Assembly (NCBI GenBank): GCA_944324625.1
Contig: CALUWZ010000062.1
Location: 1-9,298, forward strand
DNA: 9,298 nt
Reading direction: 5' to 3'
Source: an uncultured Mailhella sp.
GTDB lineage: Bacteria; Desulfobacterota; Desulfovibrionia; Desulfovibrionales; Desulfovibrionaceae
Position numbers and translations under genes: made by a program. The notes beneath the pieces were generated by a model that was not told where the DNA came from, ran no database searches, and saw nothing but the letters and a program-made list of their open reading frames with translations. The first letter of the stretch is position 1; every line of letters starts with the position of its first letter. Below, one piece after another: positions 1 to 8,281 of this stretch.

Positions 1-460
1 CGTTGCGCACGCCTTGGGTAGCAAGCTTTTTATCCTGCAGTTCCTCTTTGTTTGTGGAATAGGCCACCATTTCGTTCATGTCAAAAATGCGTATGGATTC
101 AATGCGCAGGCCGTGCATAAGGGAATTGACAACTTCGTCAAGCAGGCGGTACTGGTCGGGCTCGGACAATGTGACCCGCCCGGAAGCATAGGCAACAGGC
201 AGGGTAAAACGCCTGAAAATCTGCTTATTCATGTTTTCCGCCAGCAAAAGCGCATAGGATTCCTGACTGTTTATCAGGCTGCTTCTGGTATTGGTGGCAA
301 TGAACACGGACAAAAAGATACTGAAAATTATGATCATGACAAAGGATATCCATGAAAAAAGCCGTGCCAGACCAAGGGTATGCGGACTTGCTTTTTTTTG
401 GAATACCCTGTTTTTATTTATAATATTTTTTATATTGATAATAAAGCGCGAATACTTCAT
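1..460 (-). CDS. Membrane-anchored sensor protein, N-terminal part (probably a sensor histidine kinase), cut by the window edge
   Basis: The frame opens with an ATG at 460 and runs off the left edge after 153 codons, so only the amino-terminal sensing part is visible. It begins with a basic cytoplasmic stretch (residues 1-35, many Lys/Arg). One clear membrane helix follows (about 36-56, containing FVMIIIFSIFLSVF), then an extracytoplasmic region rich in helix-forming residues (about 57-153). This layout is typical of bacterial transmembrane sensors. The region with SYALLLAENMNKQIF and the later FDMNEMVAYSTNKEEL resembles sensor regions of Desulfovibrio histidine kinases, but no kinase, HAMP or GGDEF domain is in view, so the output type is inference. 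The start is preceded only by a weak ribosome site (ACGGGC). An in-frame TAA, the stop of the preceding TPR gene, lies 12 bases upstream, so no earlier start exists and the two genes are very likely one operon. Confidence 0.7.
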   Translation of the reverse strand, partial: MKYSRFIINIKNIINKNRVFQKKASPHTLGLARLFSWISFVMIIIFSIFLSVFIATNTRSSLINSQESYALLLAENMNKQIFRRFTLPVAYASGRVTLSEPDQYRLLDEVVNSLMHGLRIESIRIFDMNEMVAYSTNKEELQDKKLATQGVRN

Positions 461-472
461 GGCTTTTGCCCG

Positions 473-1285
473 TTATTTTGTTTCAGCCTGTTCCGTCAGT
501 TTTTCAAGGCGGGTTTTGACCAAAGCCTTGTTGGCATAAACGGGCAGGGCTTTTTCGTAATATTTCACGGCTTCTTCCCTGTCCTGCAGAATTTCAAGGC
601 AAAAGGCCGCGTTATACAGGGCAATGCCCTTTTCTTCTTCTGTAAGTTCGTTGTATTTCAGGGCTTTTTTAAACATATTCACCGCTTTGCCGTATTCGTT
701 CAGCGCAAAGCAGCCTATTCCCCTGTAATAATACAAATAGGCAAAATCCGCATCGCTTTGGCAAAGACCTATAACTTCGCCGAGCACGCGCTCCGCCTTT
801 TTATACTGCATAGCATATTGATAATTTTTCACAATGTCAAAAAGCACAGCAAGTTTTTCCGCATCATCCACTTTTACGTTTTCAAGATAATAAAAATGGG
901 CTTTTATGCATTTATCCCAGCTGCGGATATTTTTATAATAAGCCGTCAGCCTGTCATGAATGCGTATGCGCAGATCTTTTTCAAGGCCGTTAATCAGATA
1001 AGCAAGTTCCAGAATTTCGCCTGCTTCTTTAAAATACCCCATGTTTTTGGAAAGTTCGCTGCTTTTTTCCAGCAGATATACTTTTTCATAATGATTAAGC
1101 CCGTCATCGGTTAAAATACGCTTCAAAGAAACAATGACTTCCTTAAAATCACCGCCGGTAATTTTATTTTCAATGGCAGCATACAATTTTTCTTCATACT
1201 GCATGACAGCCTCATTGGCCGCAGCATGCAGGGGATTGAAAATAAACAAAAAACAATATAACAATGCGGTCAGACTTTTTTTCAT
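473..1285 (-). CDS. Exported TPR-repeat protein of unknown function
   Basis: This encodes about 270 residues. The reading frame is open further back to a TTG at 1312, with ATGs at 1303 and 1294. I choose the ATG at 1285 because it begins a textbook Sec signal peptide (MKK, a hydrophobic core at about 5-17, then PLHAAANEA with a likely cleavage near residue 23) and has GGCGGA about ten bases upstream. The Cys in the hydrophobic core does not fit a lipobox. The mature part is entirely helical. The two best TPR units are at about 182-215 (FALNEYGKAVNMFKKAL) and 220-253 (FCLEILQDREEAVKYYEKAL). Earlier repeats are degenerate, for example around the segment with YKKAERVLGEV. TPR arrays bind proteins, so a periplasmic scaffold or ligand partner is likely. 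It ends 12 bases before the membrane sensor in the same direction, suggesting a role in presenting a signal to that sensor; this is inference from position only. Confidence 0.8.
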   Translation of the reverse strand: MKKSLTALLYCFLFIFNPLHAAANEAVMQYEEKLYAAIENKITGGDFKEVIVSLKRILTDDGLNHYEKVYLLEKSSELSKNMGYFKEAGEILELAYLINGLEKDLRIRIHDRLTAYYKNIRSWDKCIKAHFYYLENVKVDDAEKLAVLFDIVKNYQYAMQYKKAERVLGEVIGLCQSDADFAYLYYYRGIGCFALNEYGKAVNMFKKALKYNELTEEEKGIALYNAAFCLEILQDREEAVKYYEKALPVYANKALVKTRLEKLTEQAETK

Positions 1286-1315
1286 GCAAACCATATCCGC
1301 CATACGCAGCAATTT

Positions 1316-1345
1316 GCCTGTTGCACAGGCTGTTTTTCCTTTTTT
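1316..1345 (+). terminator. Terminator-like hairpin in the divergent control region
   Basis: GCCTGT (1316-1321) and ACAGGC (1325-1330) form a perfect 6-bp stem with a 3-base loop, followed on the plus strand by TG and two T-runs (TTTTTCCTTTTTT). In shape it is a rho-independent terminator reading rightwards, but no plus-strand gene lies to its left. It would only stop transcription antisense to the TPR gene. On the minus strand the same hairpin falls in the TPR gene's leader, about 30 bases before the chosen ATG, without a U-tract. It may equally be chance in a T-rich leader. Confidence 0.35.
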
Positions 1346-1423
1346 AACAAACTCTGCTTTTTTCGTAAACTGTTTCTTTCGGCAGTTAAATTAAAAAACC
1401 GATTTTCCATATCCTGCCCGATA

Positions 1424-1474
1424 TTGACTGCTTTTTAAAATCATTGTATGAAACGGCATATTTTTTATTATACT
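1424..1474 (+). promoter_or_regulatory. Candidate sigma-70-type promoter(s) for the diguanylate cyclase gene
   Basis: Two overlapping candidates are visible. The first is TTGACT (1424-1429), 17 bases, then TATGAA (1447-1452): a near-consensus -35, ideal spacing and a weaker -10. The second is TTGTAT (1444-1449), 19 bases, then TATACT (1469-1474): a weaker -35, long spacing and a strong -10. Expected starts are near 1459 and 1481, giving short leaders before the ATG at 1515. The surrounding DNA is AT-rich, so chance matches are possible, and only one of the two need be used. Confidence 0.35.
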
Positions 1475-1500
1475 GAATTATTTCAATACATTTATATTGA

Positions 1501-1505
1501 AAGGA
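1501..1505 (+). promoter_or_regulatory. Ribosome binding site that fixes the cyclase start
   Basis: AAGGA at 1501-1505 sits nine bases before the ATG at 1515. The frame is open back to a TTG at 1497, but that codon lies upstream of the ribosome site and cannot use it, so the shorter 440-residue protein is preferred. Confidence 0.7.
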
Positions 1506-1514
1506 AAAACGGCA

Positions 1515-2837
1515 ATGCCTTCTAAAGAACCCTATCAAATAATTTTGGACGGATTTGACGGAATAGCCTATCTCGCGGATTTAAACACCCATGAACTTAT
1601 TTATGTGAACAAGCAGCTGCAGGCACATATACAGGCAAAAGGCATAGAGGATTACCGGCAAAAAAAATGTTACGAAGCCCTGCAGGGACTGAAGGAACCC
1701 TGCCCTTTCTGCACCAATTCCATTCTTGCAGAAAACAAAATCTGCAACTGGGAACGCTATCATCCGCAGATAAAACGTTTTTTTGAACTCAAAGACTCCG
1801 TTGTGGAGCTTGACGGCAAAAAACTTCGTTTGGAGTTCGGCATTGACGTTACTGACATAAAACATTACGTGGACAGGGTTGAACAAAACTATACGCGGGA
1901 ACAGCTTTTGGTCAGCTGCGCCAAAGTTCTTTGCTTGGAAGAAAATCTGGACTATGCTGTTGCCGCTATTTTGGAACAGTTAGCCCTTTTTTACAATGCA
2001 GACCGTTCCTATATTTTCGAGCTGAACAAAACAACAAACGAACTCAGCGCAACTCACGTATACATCAAGCCAAAAGTAAAGCCGTTCCGCAATATACTGT
2101 CATCCCAAGGCCAAAAAGAACTGCAGGAATGGCTTTTGCGTTTTCGCGGCCAAAATGAAGCCAATCTGCAAATTGTCAAAAAAGATTTAACCTGTTATCC
2201 GGCACTTCATGATGCCTATCTTGAACGGGATATCGAAAACCTGCTTATTCTTCCTTTGCAGACAGGGGATAAATTTTTCGGCATCATCGGACTTGACACT
2301 GTGCGCAGCAACACGCAAGACACGGATTTATTAAAAACCGCCGCTCTTTTTATCATTAACAATCTGCAAAAAATACAAACCATAACCAAGCTTAATTATC
2401 TCAGTGAAATTGACGAGCTCACAGGGGTTTACAACAGAAACAAATTCAATGCGGAAACCTATGCCCTGCGCGAAAAAAAAGAACCGATCGGCATTATTTT
2501 TATTGATGTCAACGGACTGAAAAAAATCAACGATACACTCGGACACAAAAAAGGCGACGAACTTCTGCAGCGCGTCGGAAATTTTCTGAAAAGCCTTTTT
2601 TCAGAGCGTATTTTCCGCATAGGCGGCGATGAATTCGTTATCTTGCTGAAAAATATTTCACGGCAATGTTTTGCCGACAAAATTATCCGCCTGCATGCTG
2701 CGCTGCAGAATGAAAGAAATATCAGTCTTTCCATCGGCGATTATTACAGCTCCGAAGAAATCATAGACGAAGTCCTGCATAAAGCAGATCAGATCATGTT
2801 TGAGCAAAAAAGAAAATATTACGAAAAAATACAATAA
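1515..2837 (+). CDS. Cytoplasmic diguanylate cyclase with PAS-GAF-GGDEF architecture
   Basis: This 440-residue protein is predicted to make cyclic di-GMP from two GTP. There is no signal peptide or membrane helix. Residues about 7-115 form a PAS-like domain carrying a cysteine cluster (C52, C63, C66, with C77 nearby; core CYEALQGLKEPCPFC). This motif recurs in bacterial PAS-containing signalling proteins, and its ligand is not known to me. Residues about 130-275 look like a GAF domain (FYNADRSYIFELN; LLILPLQTGDKFFGIIGLD). The GGDEF domain runs from about 300 (DELTGVYNRNKF) to the end. The metal/GTP loop FIDVNGLKKIND and an intact GGDEF active-site motif (370-374, within RIGGDEF) argue for activity. 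The inhibitory RxxD site, expected five residues before GGDEF, reads LFSE, so classical product inhibition is unlikely. No EAL domain is present. It is the only plus-strand gene here, convergent with gyrA and divergent from the TPR gene, and visibly AT-rich in codon use. Confidence 0.92.
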   Translation: MPSKEPYQIILDGFDGIAYLADLNTHELIYVNKQLQAHIQAKGIEDYRQKKCYEALQGLKEPCPFCTNSILAENKICNWERYHPQIKRFFELKDSVVELDGKKLRLEFGIDVTDIKHYVDRVEQNYTREQLLVSCAKVLCLEENLDYAVAAILEQLALFYNADRSYIFELNKTTNELSATHVYIKPKVKPFRNILSSQGQKELQEWLLRFRGQNEANLQIVKKDLTCYPALHDAYLERDIENLLILPLQTGDKFFGIIGLDTVRSNTQDTDLLKTAALFIINNLQKIQTITKLNYLSEIDELTGVYNRNKFNAETYALREKKEPIGIIFIDVNGLKKINDTLGHKKGDELLQRVGNFLKSLFSERIFRIGGDEFVILLKNISRQCFADKIIRLHAALQNERNISLSIGDYYSSEEIIDEVLHKADQIMFEQKRKYYEKIQ

Positions 2838-2940
2838 GCTGTCCTTCCTCCTGCTTCAGCGGCGTTTCTGTTTGTGCCTGCGTTCTGCGCCTGCGGCGGC
2901 CTGACGGAATGACGGAATAACATATTGACAGATTGTTTTC

Positions 2941-2975
2941 AGCCGTACTGCTTGAGCAAAACGGCTTTTCTTATT
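2941..2975 (+). terminator. Probable intrinsic terminator of the diguanylate cyclase gene
   Basis: AGCCGT (2941-2946) pairs with ACGGCT (2961-2966). An inner TGCT/AGCA stem (2949-2952 with 2955-2958) is separated from it by a 2x2 internal loop. TTTTCTTATT follows on the plus strand. It lies about 100 bases after the cyclase stop. The intervening 2838-2940 holds no credible gene, only a tandem TGACGGAA pair at 2902-2917. The U-tract is interrupted, so efficiency may be moderate. Confidence 0.55.
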
Positions 2976-2985
2976 GCCGAAAACT

Positions 2986-3028
2986 GCAAAAAAAAGCGTT
3001 TTTGCCGCAACGGACAAAAACGCTTTGC
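2986..3028 (-). terminator. Strong intrinsic terminator of gyrA
   Basis: Twelve bases at 2993-3004 are perfectly complementary to 3015-3026 (AAAGCGTTTTTG with CAAAAACGCTTT). The ten-base loop can pair further as CCG/CGG (3005-3007 with 3011-3013) around CAA. On the minus strand the stem runs straight into eight T residues (A-run at 2988-2995). It lies about 30 bases beyond the gyrA stop, as expected for the end of a gyrase transcript, and stands back to back with the cyclase terminator. Confidence 0.85.
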
Positions 3029-3032
3029 ACAG

Positions 3033-3056
3033 TTTCCTGCAGGAAATTTTTCCTGC
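3033..3056. repeat. Overlapping palindromes between gyrA stop and its terminator
   Basis: A perfect 14-bp palindrome TTTCCTGCAGGAAA (3033-3046) overlaps a second inverted repeat, CAGGAAA-TT-TTTCCTG (3040-3046 with 3049-3055). The same arm can therefore pair with either neighbour. In RNA this would be a small switchable hairpin just ahead of the terminator. It may stabilise the 3' end of the message, or be a protein site; the sequence does not decide. Confidence 0.6.
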
Positions 3057-3057
3057 T

Positions 3058-5520
3058 TTATTCTTCTTCGTCTTCGCCTTTGCCCGTGGGAACGGTATCG
3101 TAGCCTACCACGGTGGCATTGTCGTCAAGGCTGACAAGACGTATGCCCATGGTGGCGCGGCCGTAGGAACTGATTTCCTTCACGCCGAGACGGATAATTT
3201 TGTTGGTGGAGGTCAGCAGAATAAGGCTGTCTTCGTCGGTTACGGGAATGGAACCTATGACATTGCCTGTTTTCGGGCTGACTTTGAAGTTGATAATGCC
3301 TATGCCGCCGCGGTTCTGCACGCGGTACAGCTCCACATTGGTGCGCTTGCCGTAGCCGAGTTCGGAAATGCTCATAATTTCCGTTGTGGTGTCGCCGTCT
3401 TTAATCGGCAGGCAGCTGACCACTTCATCATTCTTTCTCAGGCTTATGCCCTTGACGCCTGACGCGCCCCTGCCCATGGCCCGCACGTCCTGACAGGAGA
3501 AACGGATAGCCATACCCATTTTTGTGGCAAGAACAATATTGTCGCTTTCCTCCACTTGGTGAACGGCAATAAGTTCGTCGTCATCCTTAATGCTGAGGGC
3601 GATCAAGCCGCTCTTGCGGCATTTTTCGTACAGGGCGGCGCTGGATTTTTTCACCATGCCGGAACGGGTTACAAAGAAGAAATGCTGATTTTCGGCAAAT
3701 TCGCGAACGGTAAGCACATTGGCCACAAATTCTTCTTTTTCAAGAGGCAGAAGGTTGGCAATGTGCATGCCCTTGGCGGTGCGGCTTCCTTCGGGCACTT
3801 GGTAGACTTTGAGCTGATACATTCTGCCCTTGTTGGTGAACAGGCACAAATACTGGTGATTGGTGGTGGTGATGAAATCCTGCACAAAATCGTCATCGCC
3901 CGTATTAAGGCCTGCTATGCCCTTGCCCCCGCGCTTTTGCTGCTGATAGTTGCCGAGCGTGGTACGCTTGATGTAACCGCGGCGTGACAGCGTAATAACA
4001 ACTTCTTCGTCGGGAATAAGGTCTTCAATGTCAATACCGGAAAGGGCTTCGCCCACCACTTCGGTTTTGCGTTCCGTGGCGTAGTTTTCTTTGATCATTG
4101 CCATTTCGTCGCGCATGACGCCGCGCAGAACTTCACTGTCTTCCAGAATGGACTTGAGGTAGGCAATAAGCTTCATAAGCTCGTCAAATTCTTCCTGCAG
4201 TTTGTCGTGCTCAAGGCCTGTCAGACGCTGCAGACGCATGTCCAAAATGCTTTGGGCCTGAATTTCCGTAAAGCCGAACCTGTCCACAAGGCCCTGCTTG
4301 GCTGTCTGCGGGGTTTCGCTGGCTTTAATCAACGCAACTATTTCATCAATAATATCAAGAGCTTTTAAAAGACCTTCCACAATATGCGCACGGGCTTCCG
4401 CTTTGTTCAGGTCATAACGTGAGCGGCGGATGATAACTTCCCTTCTGTGGTCAAGGAAGCACATGAGGGCAGATTTCAGATTGAACAAAATAGGCCTGTT
4501 GTTCAAAACCGCCAGCATATTGATGCCGAAGGAAGATTCCATAGGCGTATATTTATACAGGGCATTCATGACAAGATCGGGAATAGTGCCCCGTTTGAGC
4601 TCCACTTCTATGCGTATGCCGTTGCGGTCGGACAAGTCTTTCAGGTCGGAAACGCCTTCAATGCGTCTGTCATTGACAAGGGCGGCGATTTTTTCCACAA
4701 GGTTGGATTTGTTCACCGCATAGGGAATTTCCGTAATGACAATGGACTGGGTATTTTTGCCCCTTTCCTTTACTTCCATGCGGCCGCGCATTTTCACAAT
4801 GCCCTTGCCCGTGCGGTAGGCGTCCACAAGGCCTTGGCCTGCGTAAACCTGTCCGCCCGTCGGAAAATCGGGGCCTTTTACAAACTGCATAAGCTCGTCA
4901 ACCGTGGTGTCGGGGTCATTGATCAGCAGCAGCAGCGCGTCGCACAGTTCGCCGAGGTTATGGGGCGGAATATTGGTTGCCATGCCCACGGCAATGCCTG
5001 AAGAACCGTTTACCAAAAGGTTGGGAATTTTTGTGGGCAGAACTGTGGGCTCCTGTTCGCTGCCGTCGTAGTTGTCGCGGAAATCAACGGTTTCTTTTTC
5101 GATGTCCGCAAGAAACTCCCCTGCCAGACGGCTCATTCTGACTTCCGTATAACGCATGGCGGCCGCGCTGTCGCCGTCTATGGAACCGAAGTTGCCCTGA
5201 CCGTCTTCCAAGGGGTCGCGCATGTTGAAATCCTGCGCCATGCGCACAAGGGCGTCATACACGGAACTGTCGCCGTGGGGGTGATATTTGCCGATTACGT
5301 CACCGACGATACGGGCGCATTTTTTGTGGGCGTTTCTGTACGTATTGTTCAAAATGGACTGTGCGTACAAAATGCGGCGGTGTACGGGCTTCAGGCCGTC
5401 GCGGGCATCGGGAATGGCACGTCCCACAATTACGGACAGAGAATAATCCAAATAAGACTGGCGCAGTTCCTTTTCAATGTCCAAGGTCGGGAACAGCTCT
5501 TTGTTTTCTGTATTTTCCAT
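3058..5520 (-). CDS. gyrA: DNA gyrase subunit A
   Basis: GyrA (820 residues) is the breakage-reunion subunit of the A2B2 gyrase that introduces negative supercoils using ATP hydrolysed by GyrB. The N-terminal part shows [21 protein letters not shown] (about 22-42). The quinolone region contains [10 protein letters not shown] (80-89). The active-site tyrosine is Y124 in AMRYTE. The C-terminal domain begins with the GyrA box QKRGGKG (528-534), the feature that separates gyrase from topoisomerase IV. Six pinwheel blades can be counted (starting near [39 protein letters not shown]), and a short acidic tail GEDEEE follows. Length is a little below the 875 of E. coli, mainly in insertions and tail. 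The quinolone positions equivalent to E. coli S83 and D87 are the sensitive residues S85 and D89. The stretch [10 protein letters not shown] (61-70) departs from the usual N-x-x-Y-K-K-S-A-R. The start has only a weak ribosome site (AGAGAT). It follows gyrB after 313 bp and may have its own promoter. Confidence 0.98.
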   Translation of the reverse strand: MENTENKELFPTLDIEKELRQSYLDYSLSVIVGRAIPDARDGLKPVHRRILYAQSILNNTYRNAHKKCARIVGDVIGKYHPHGDSSVYDALVRMAQDFNMRDPLEDGQGNFGSIDGDSAAAMRYTEVRMSRLAGEFLADIEKETVDFRDNYDGSEQEPTVLPTKIPNLLVNGSSGIAVGMATNIPPHNLGELCDALLLLINDPDTTVDELMQFVKGPDFPTGGQVYAGQGLVDAYRTGKGIVKMRGRMEVKERGKNTQSIVITEIPYAVNKSNLVEKIAALVNDRRIEGVSDLKDLSDRNGIRIEVELKRGTIPDLVMNALYKYTPMESSFGINMLAVLNNRPILFNLKSALMCFLDHRREVIIRRSRYDLNKAEARAHIVEGLLKALDIIDEIVALIKASETPQTAKQGLVDRFGFTEIQAQSILDMRLQRLTGLEHDKLQEEFDELMKLIAYLKSILEDSEVLRGVMRDEMAMIKENYATERKTEVVGEALSGIDIEDLIPDEEVVITLSRRGYIKRTTLGNYQQQKRGGKGIAGLNTGDDDFVQDFITTTNHQYLCLFTNKGRMYQLKVYQVPEGSRTAKGMHIANLLPLEKEEFVANVLTVREFAENQHFFFVTRSGMVKKSSAALYEKCRKSGLIALSIKDDDELIAVHQVEESDNIVLATKMGMAIRFSCQDVRAMGRGASGVKGISLRKNDEVVSCLPIKDGDTTTEIMSISELGYGKRTNVELYRVQNRGGIGIINFKVSPKTGNVIGSIPVTDEDSLILLTSTNKIIRLGVKEISSYGRATMGIRLVSLDDNATVVGYDTVPTGKGEDEEE

Positions 5521-5542
5521 ATACTAATCTCTTGCTGATTTC

Positions 5543-5557
5543 AGGGGAATTTCCCCT
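5543..5557. repeat. Perfect palindrome just upstream of gyrA
   Basis: AGGGGAATTTCCCCT is a perfect inverted repeat with 7-bp arms around one central base, ending 23 bases before the gyrA start codon. It could be an operator, or in RNA a leader hairpin (arms too close for a stable loop without opening the central A/T pairs). A further CCCC run follows at about 5562-5565. The function is not known; the position makes it a reasonable regulatory candidate. Confidence 0.55.
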
Positions 5558-5709
5558 AAAACCCCATTTAAGATTTTGCAAAATTACCTAAAATTATTTT
5601 TTTGCCTGCAGGTATGCAATCAAAAGATATTACAGATTTTATTGCTGACCGCAAAAACATACTTTAATATTCTGTTTTCTGCATACAGGCATAATTTCCG
5701 ATTTACGGT

Positions 5710-5762
5710 GTTTCACCCTCTGAAGGCGGGAGCATAAGCTCCTTGCCGCAAGAGTGTGAAAC
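5710..5762. repeat. Long imperfect inverted repeat (hairpin B) in the gyrB-gyrA spacer
   Basis: The arms pair as GTTTCAC (5710-5716) with GTGAAAC (5756-5762), CTCT (5718-5721) with AGAG (5751-5754), GGC (5725-5727) with GCC (5745-5747) and GGAGC (5729-5733) with GCTCC (5738-5742), around an ATAA loop. This gives 19 pairs broken by small internal loops. No U-run follows in either direction. Together with the neighbouring hairpin it resembles a REP-like or MITE-like intergenic element more than a terminator. Confidence 0.65.
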
Positions 5763-5804
5763 GGGGGCTGTACGGGGGATTGGAAAGGGGGTACGGACAG
5801 GGGG
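5763..5804 (+). other. Four G5 runs: possible G-quadruplex on the gyrase template strand
   Basis: Runs of five G occur at 5763-5767, 5774-5778, 5787-5791 and 5800-5804, with spacers of 6, 8 and 8 bases. The plus strand is the template for gyrB-gyrA transcription, so any quadruplex would form in DNA, and the transcript would carry the C-rich copy. Two of the runs are also arms of the hairpin at 5782-5832, so the two structures compete. Confidence 0.45.
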
Positions 5805-5832
5805 CCTGCCCCCGAAGCGTACCCCGCTTTCC
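5782..5832. repeat. Very stable GC-rich hairpin (hairpin A) abutting the gyrB stop
   Basis: GGAAAG (5782-5787) pairs with CTTTCC (5827-5832), and GGGGTACG (5788-5795) with CGTACCCC (5818-5825), with one bulged G at 5826. After an internal loop (5796-5799 against 5814-5817), GGGGGC (5800-5805) pairs with GCCCCC (5808-5813). That is 20 pairs in 51 bases, starting one base after the gyrB stop codon. No T-run follows on the minus strand. It could block 3' exonucleases, attenuate transcription towards gyrA, or be a dispersed palindromic repeat. Confidence 0.75.
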
Positions 5833-5833
5833 G

Positions 5834-8260
<2,427 letters not shown>

Positions 8261-8281
8261 TTATATTCCGTATGTTCCGTT

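Larger units (their letters stand above)
5521..5833. other. 313-bp gyrB-gyrA spacer without a gene
   Basis: No convincing coding sequence is present. Seen from gyrB towards gyrA (minus strand), the first half is GC-rich and structured: hairpin 5782-5832, G-run tract 5763-5804, hairpin 5710-5762. The second half (about 5560-5700) is AT-rich and could hold a gyrA promoter. The best match I find is TTGCAT (5619-5614), 17 bases, TAATTT (5596-5591), which is weak. The last 40 bases before gyrA contain the palindrome at 5543-5557. Neither long hairpin is followed by a U-run on the minus strand, so they are not classical terminators and read-through from gyrB is possible. Confidence 0.7.

Noticed and set aside
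14..1114. Plus-strand open frames (14-355, 380-1114) opposite the sensor and TPR genes
   Set aside because: The minus-strand readings give a clean membrane sensor and a TPR protein with a signal peptide. The plus frames are Phe-rich reverse readings of Lys/Glu codons.
2902..2917. Tandem TGACGGAA pair after the cyclase stop
   Set aside because: Only two 8-bp copies in a non-coding tail, with no link to a promoter or a known site; probably slippage.
3556..5001. Long plus-strand open frames opposite gyrA (3556-3987, 4447-5001)
   Set aside because: They are antisense shadows of conserved GyrA sequence, with no family features or start signals.
5614..5667. 17-codon plus-strand micro-ORF in the gyrB-gyrA spacer (MQSKDITDF...)
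   Set aside because: It looks peptide-like, but it is short, has no clear ribosome site and lies in AT-rich DNA where such ORFs arise by chance.
5673..5689. SOS-box-like CTG...CAG pattern on the minus strand upstream of gyrA
   Set aside because: The spacing is 11 bases instead of the 10 of the E. coli-type LexA box, the interior does not match, and delta-proteobacterial LexA sites may differ.
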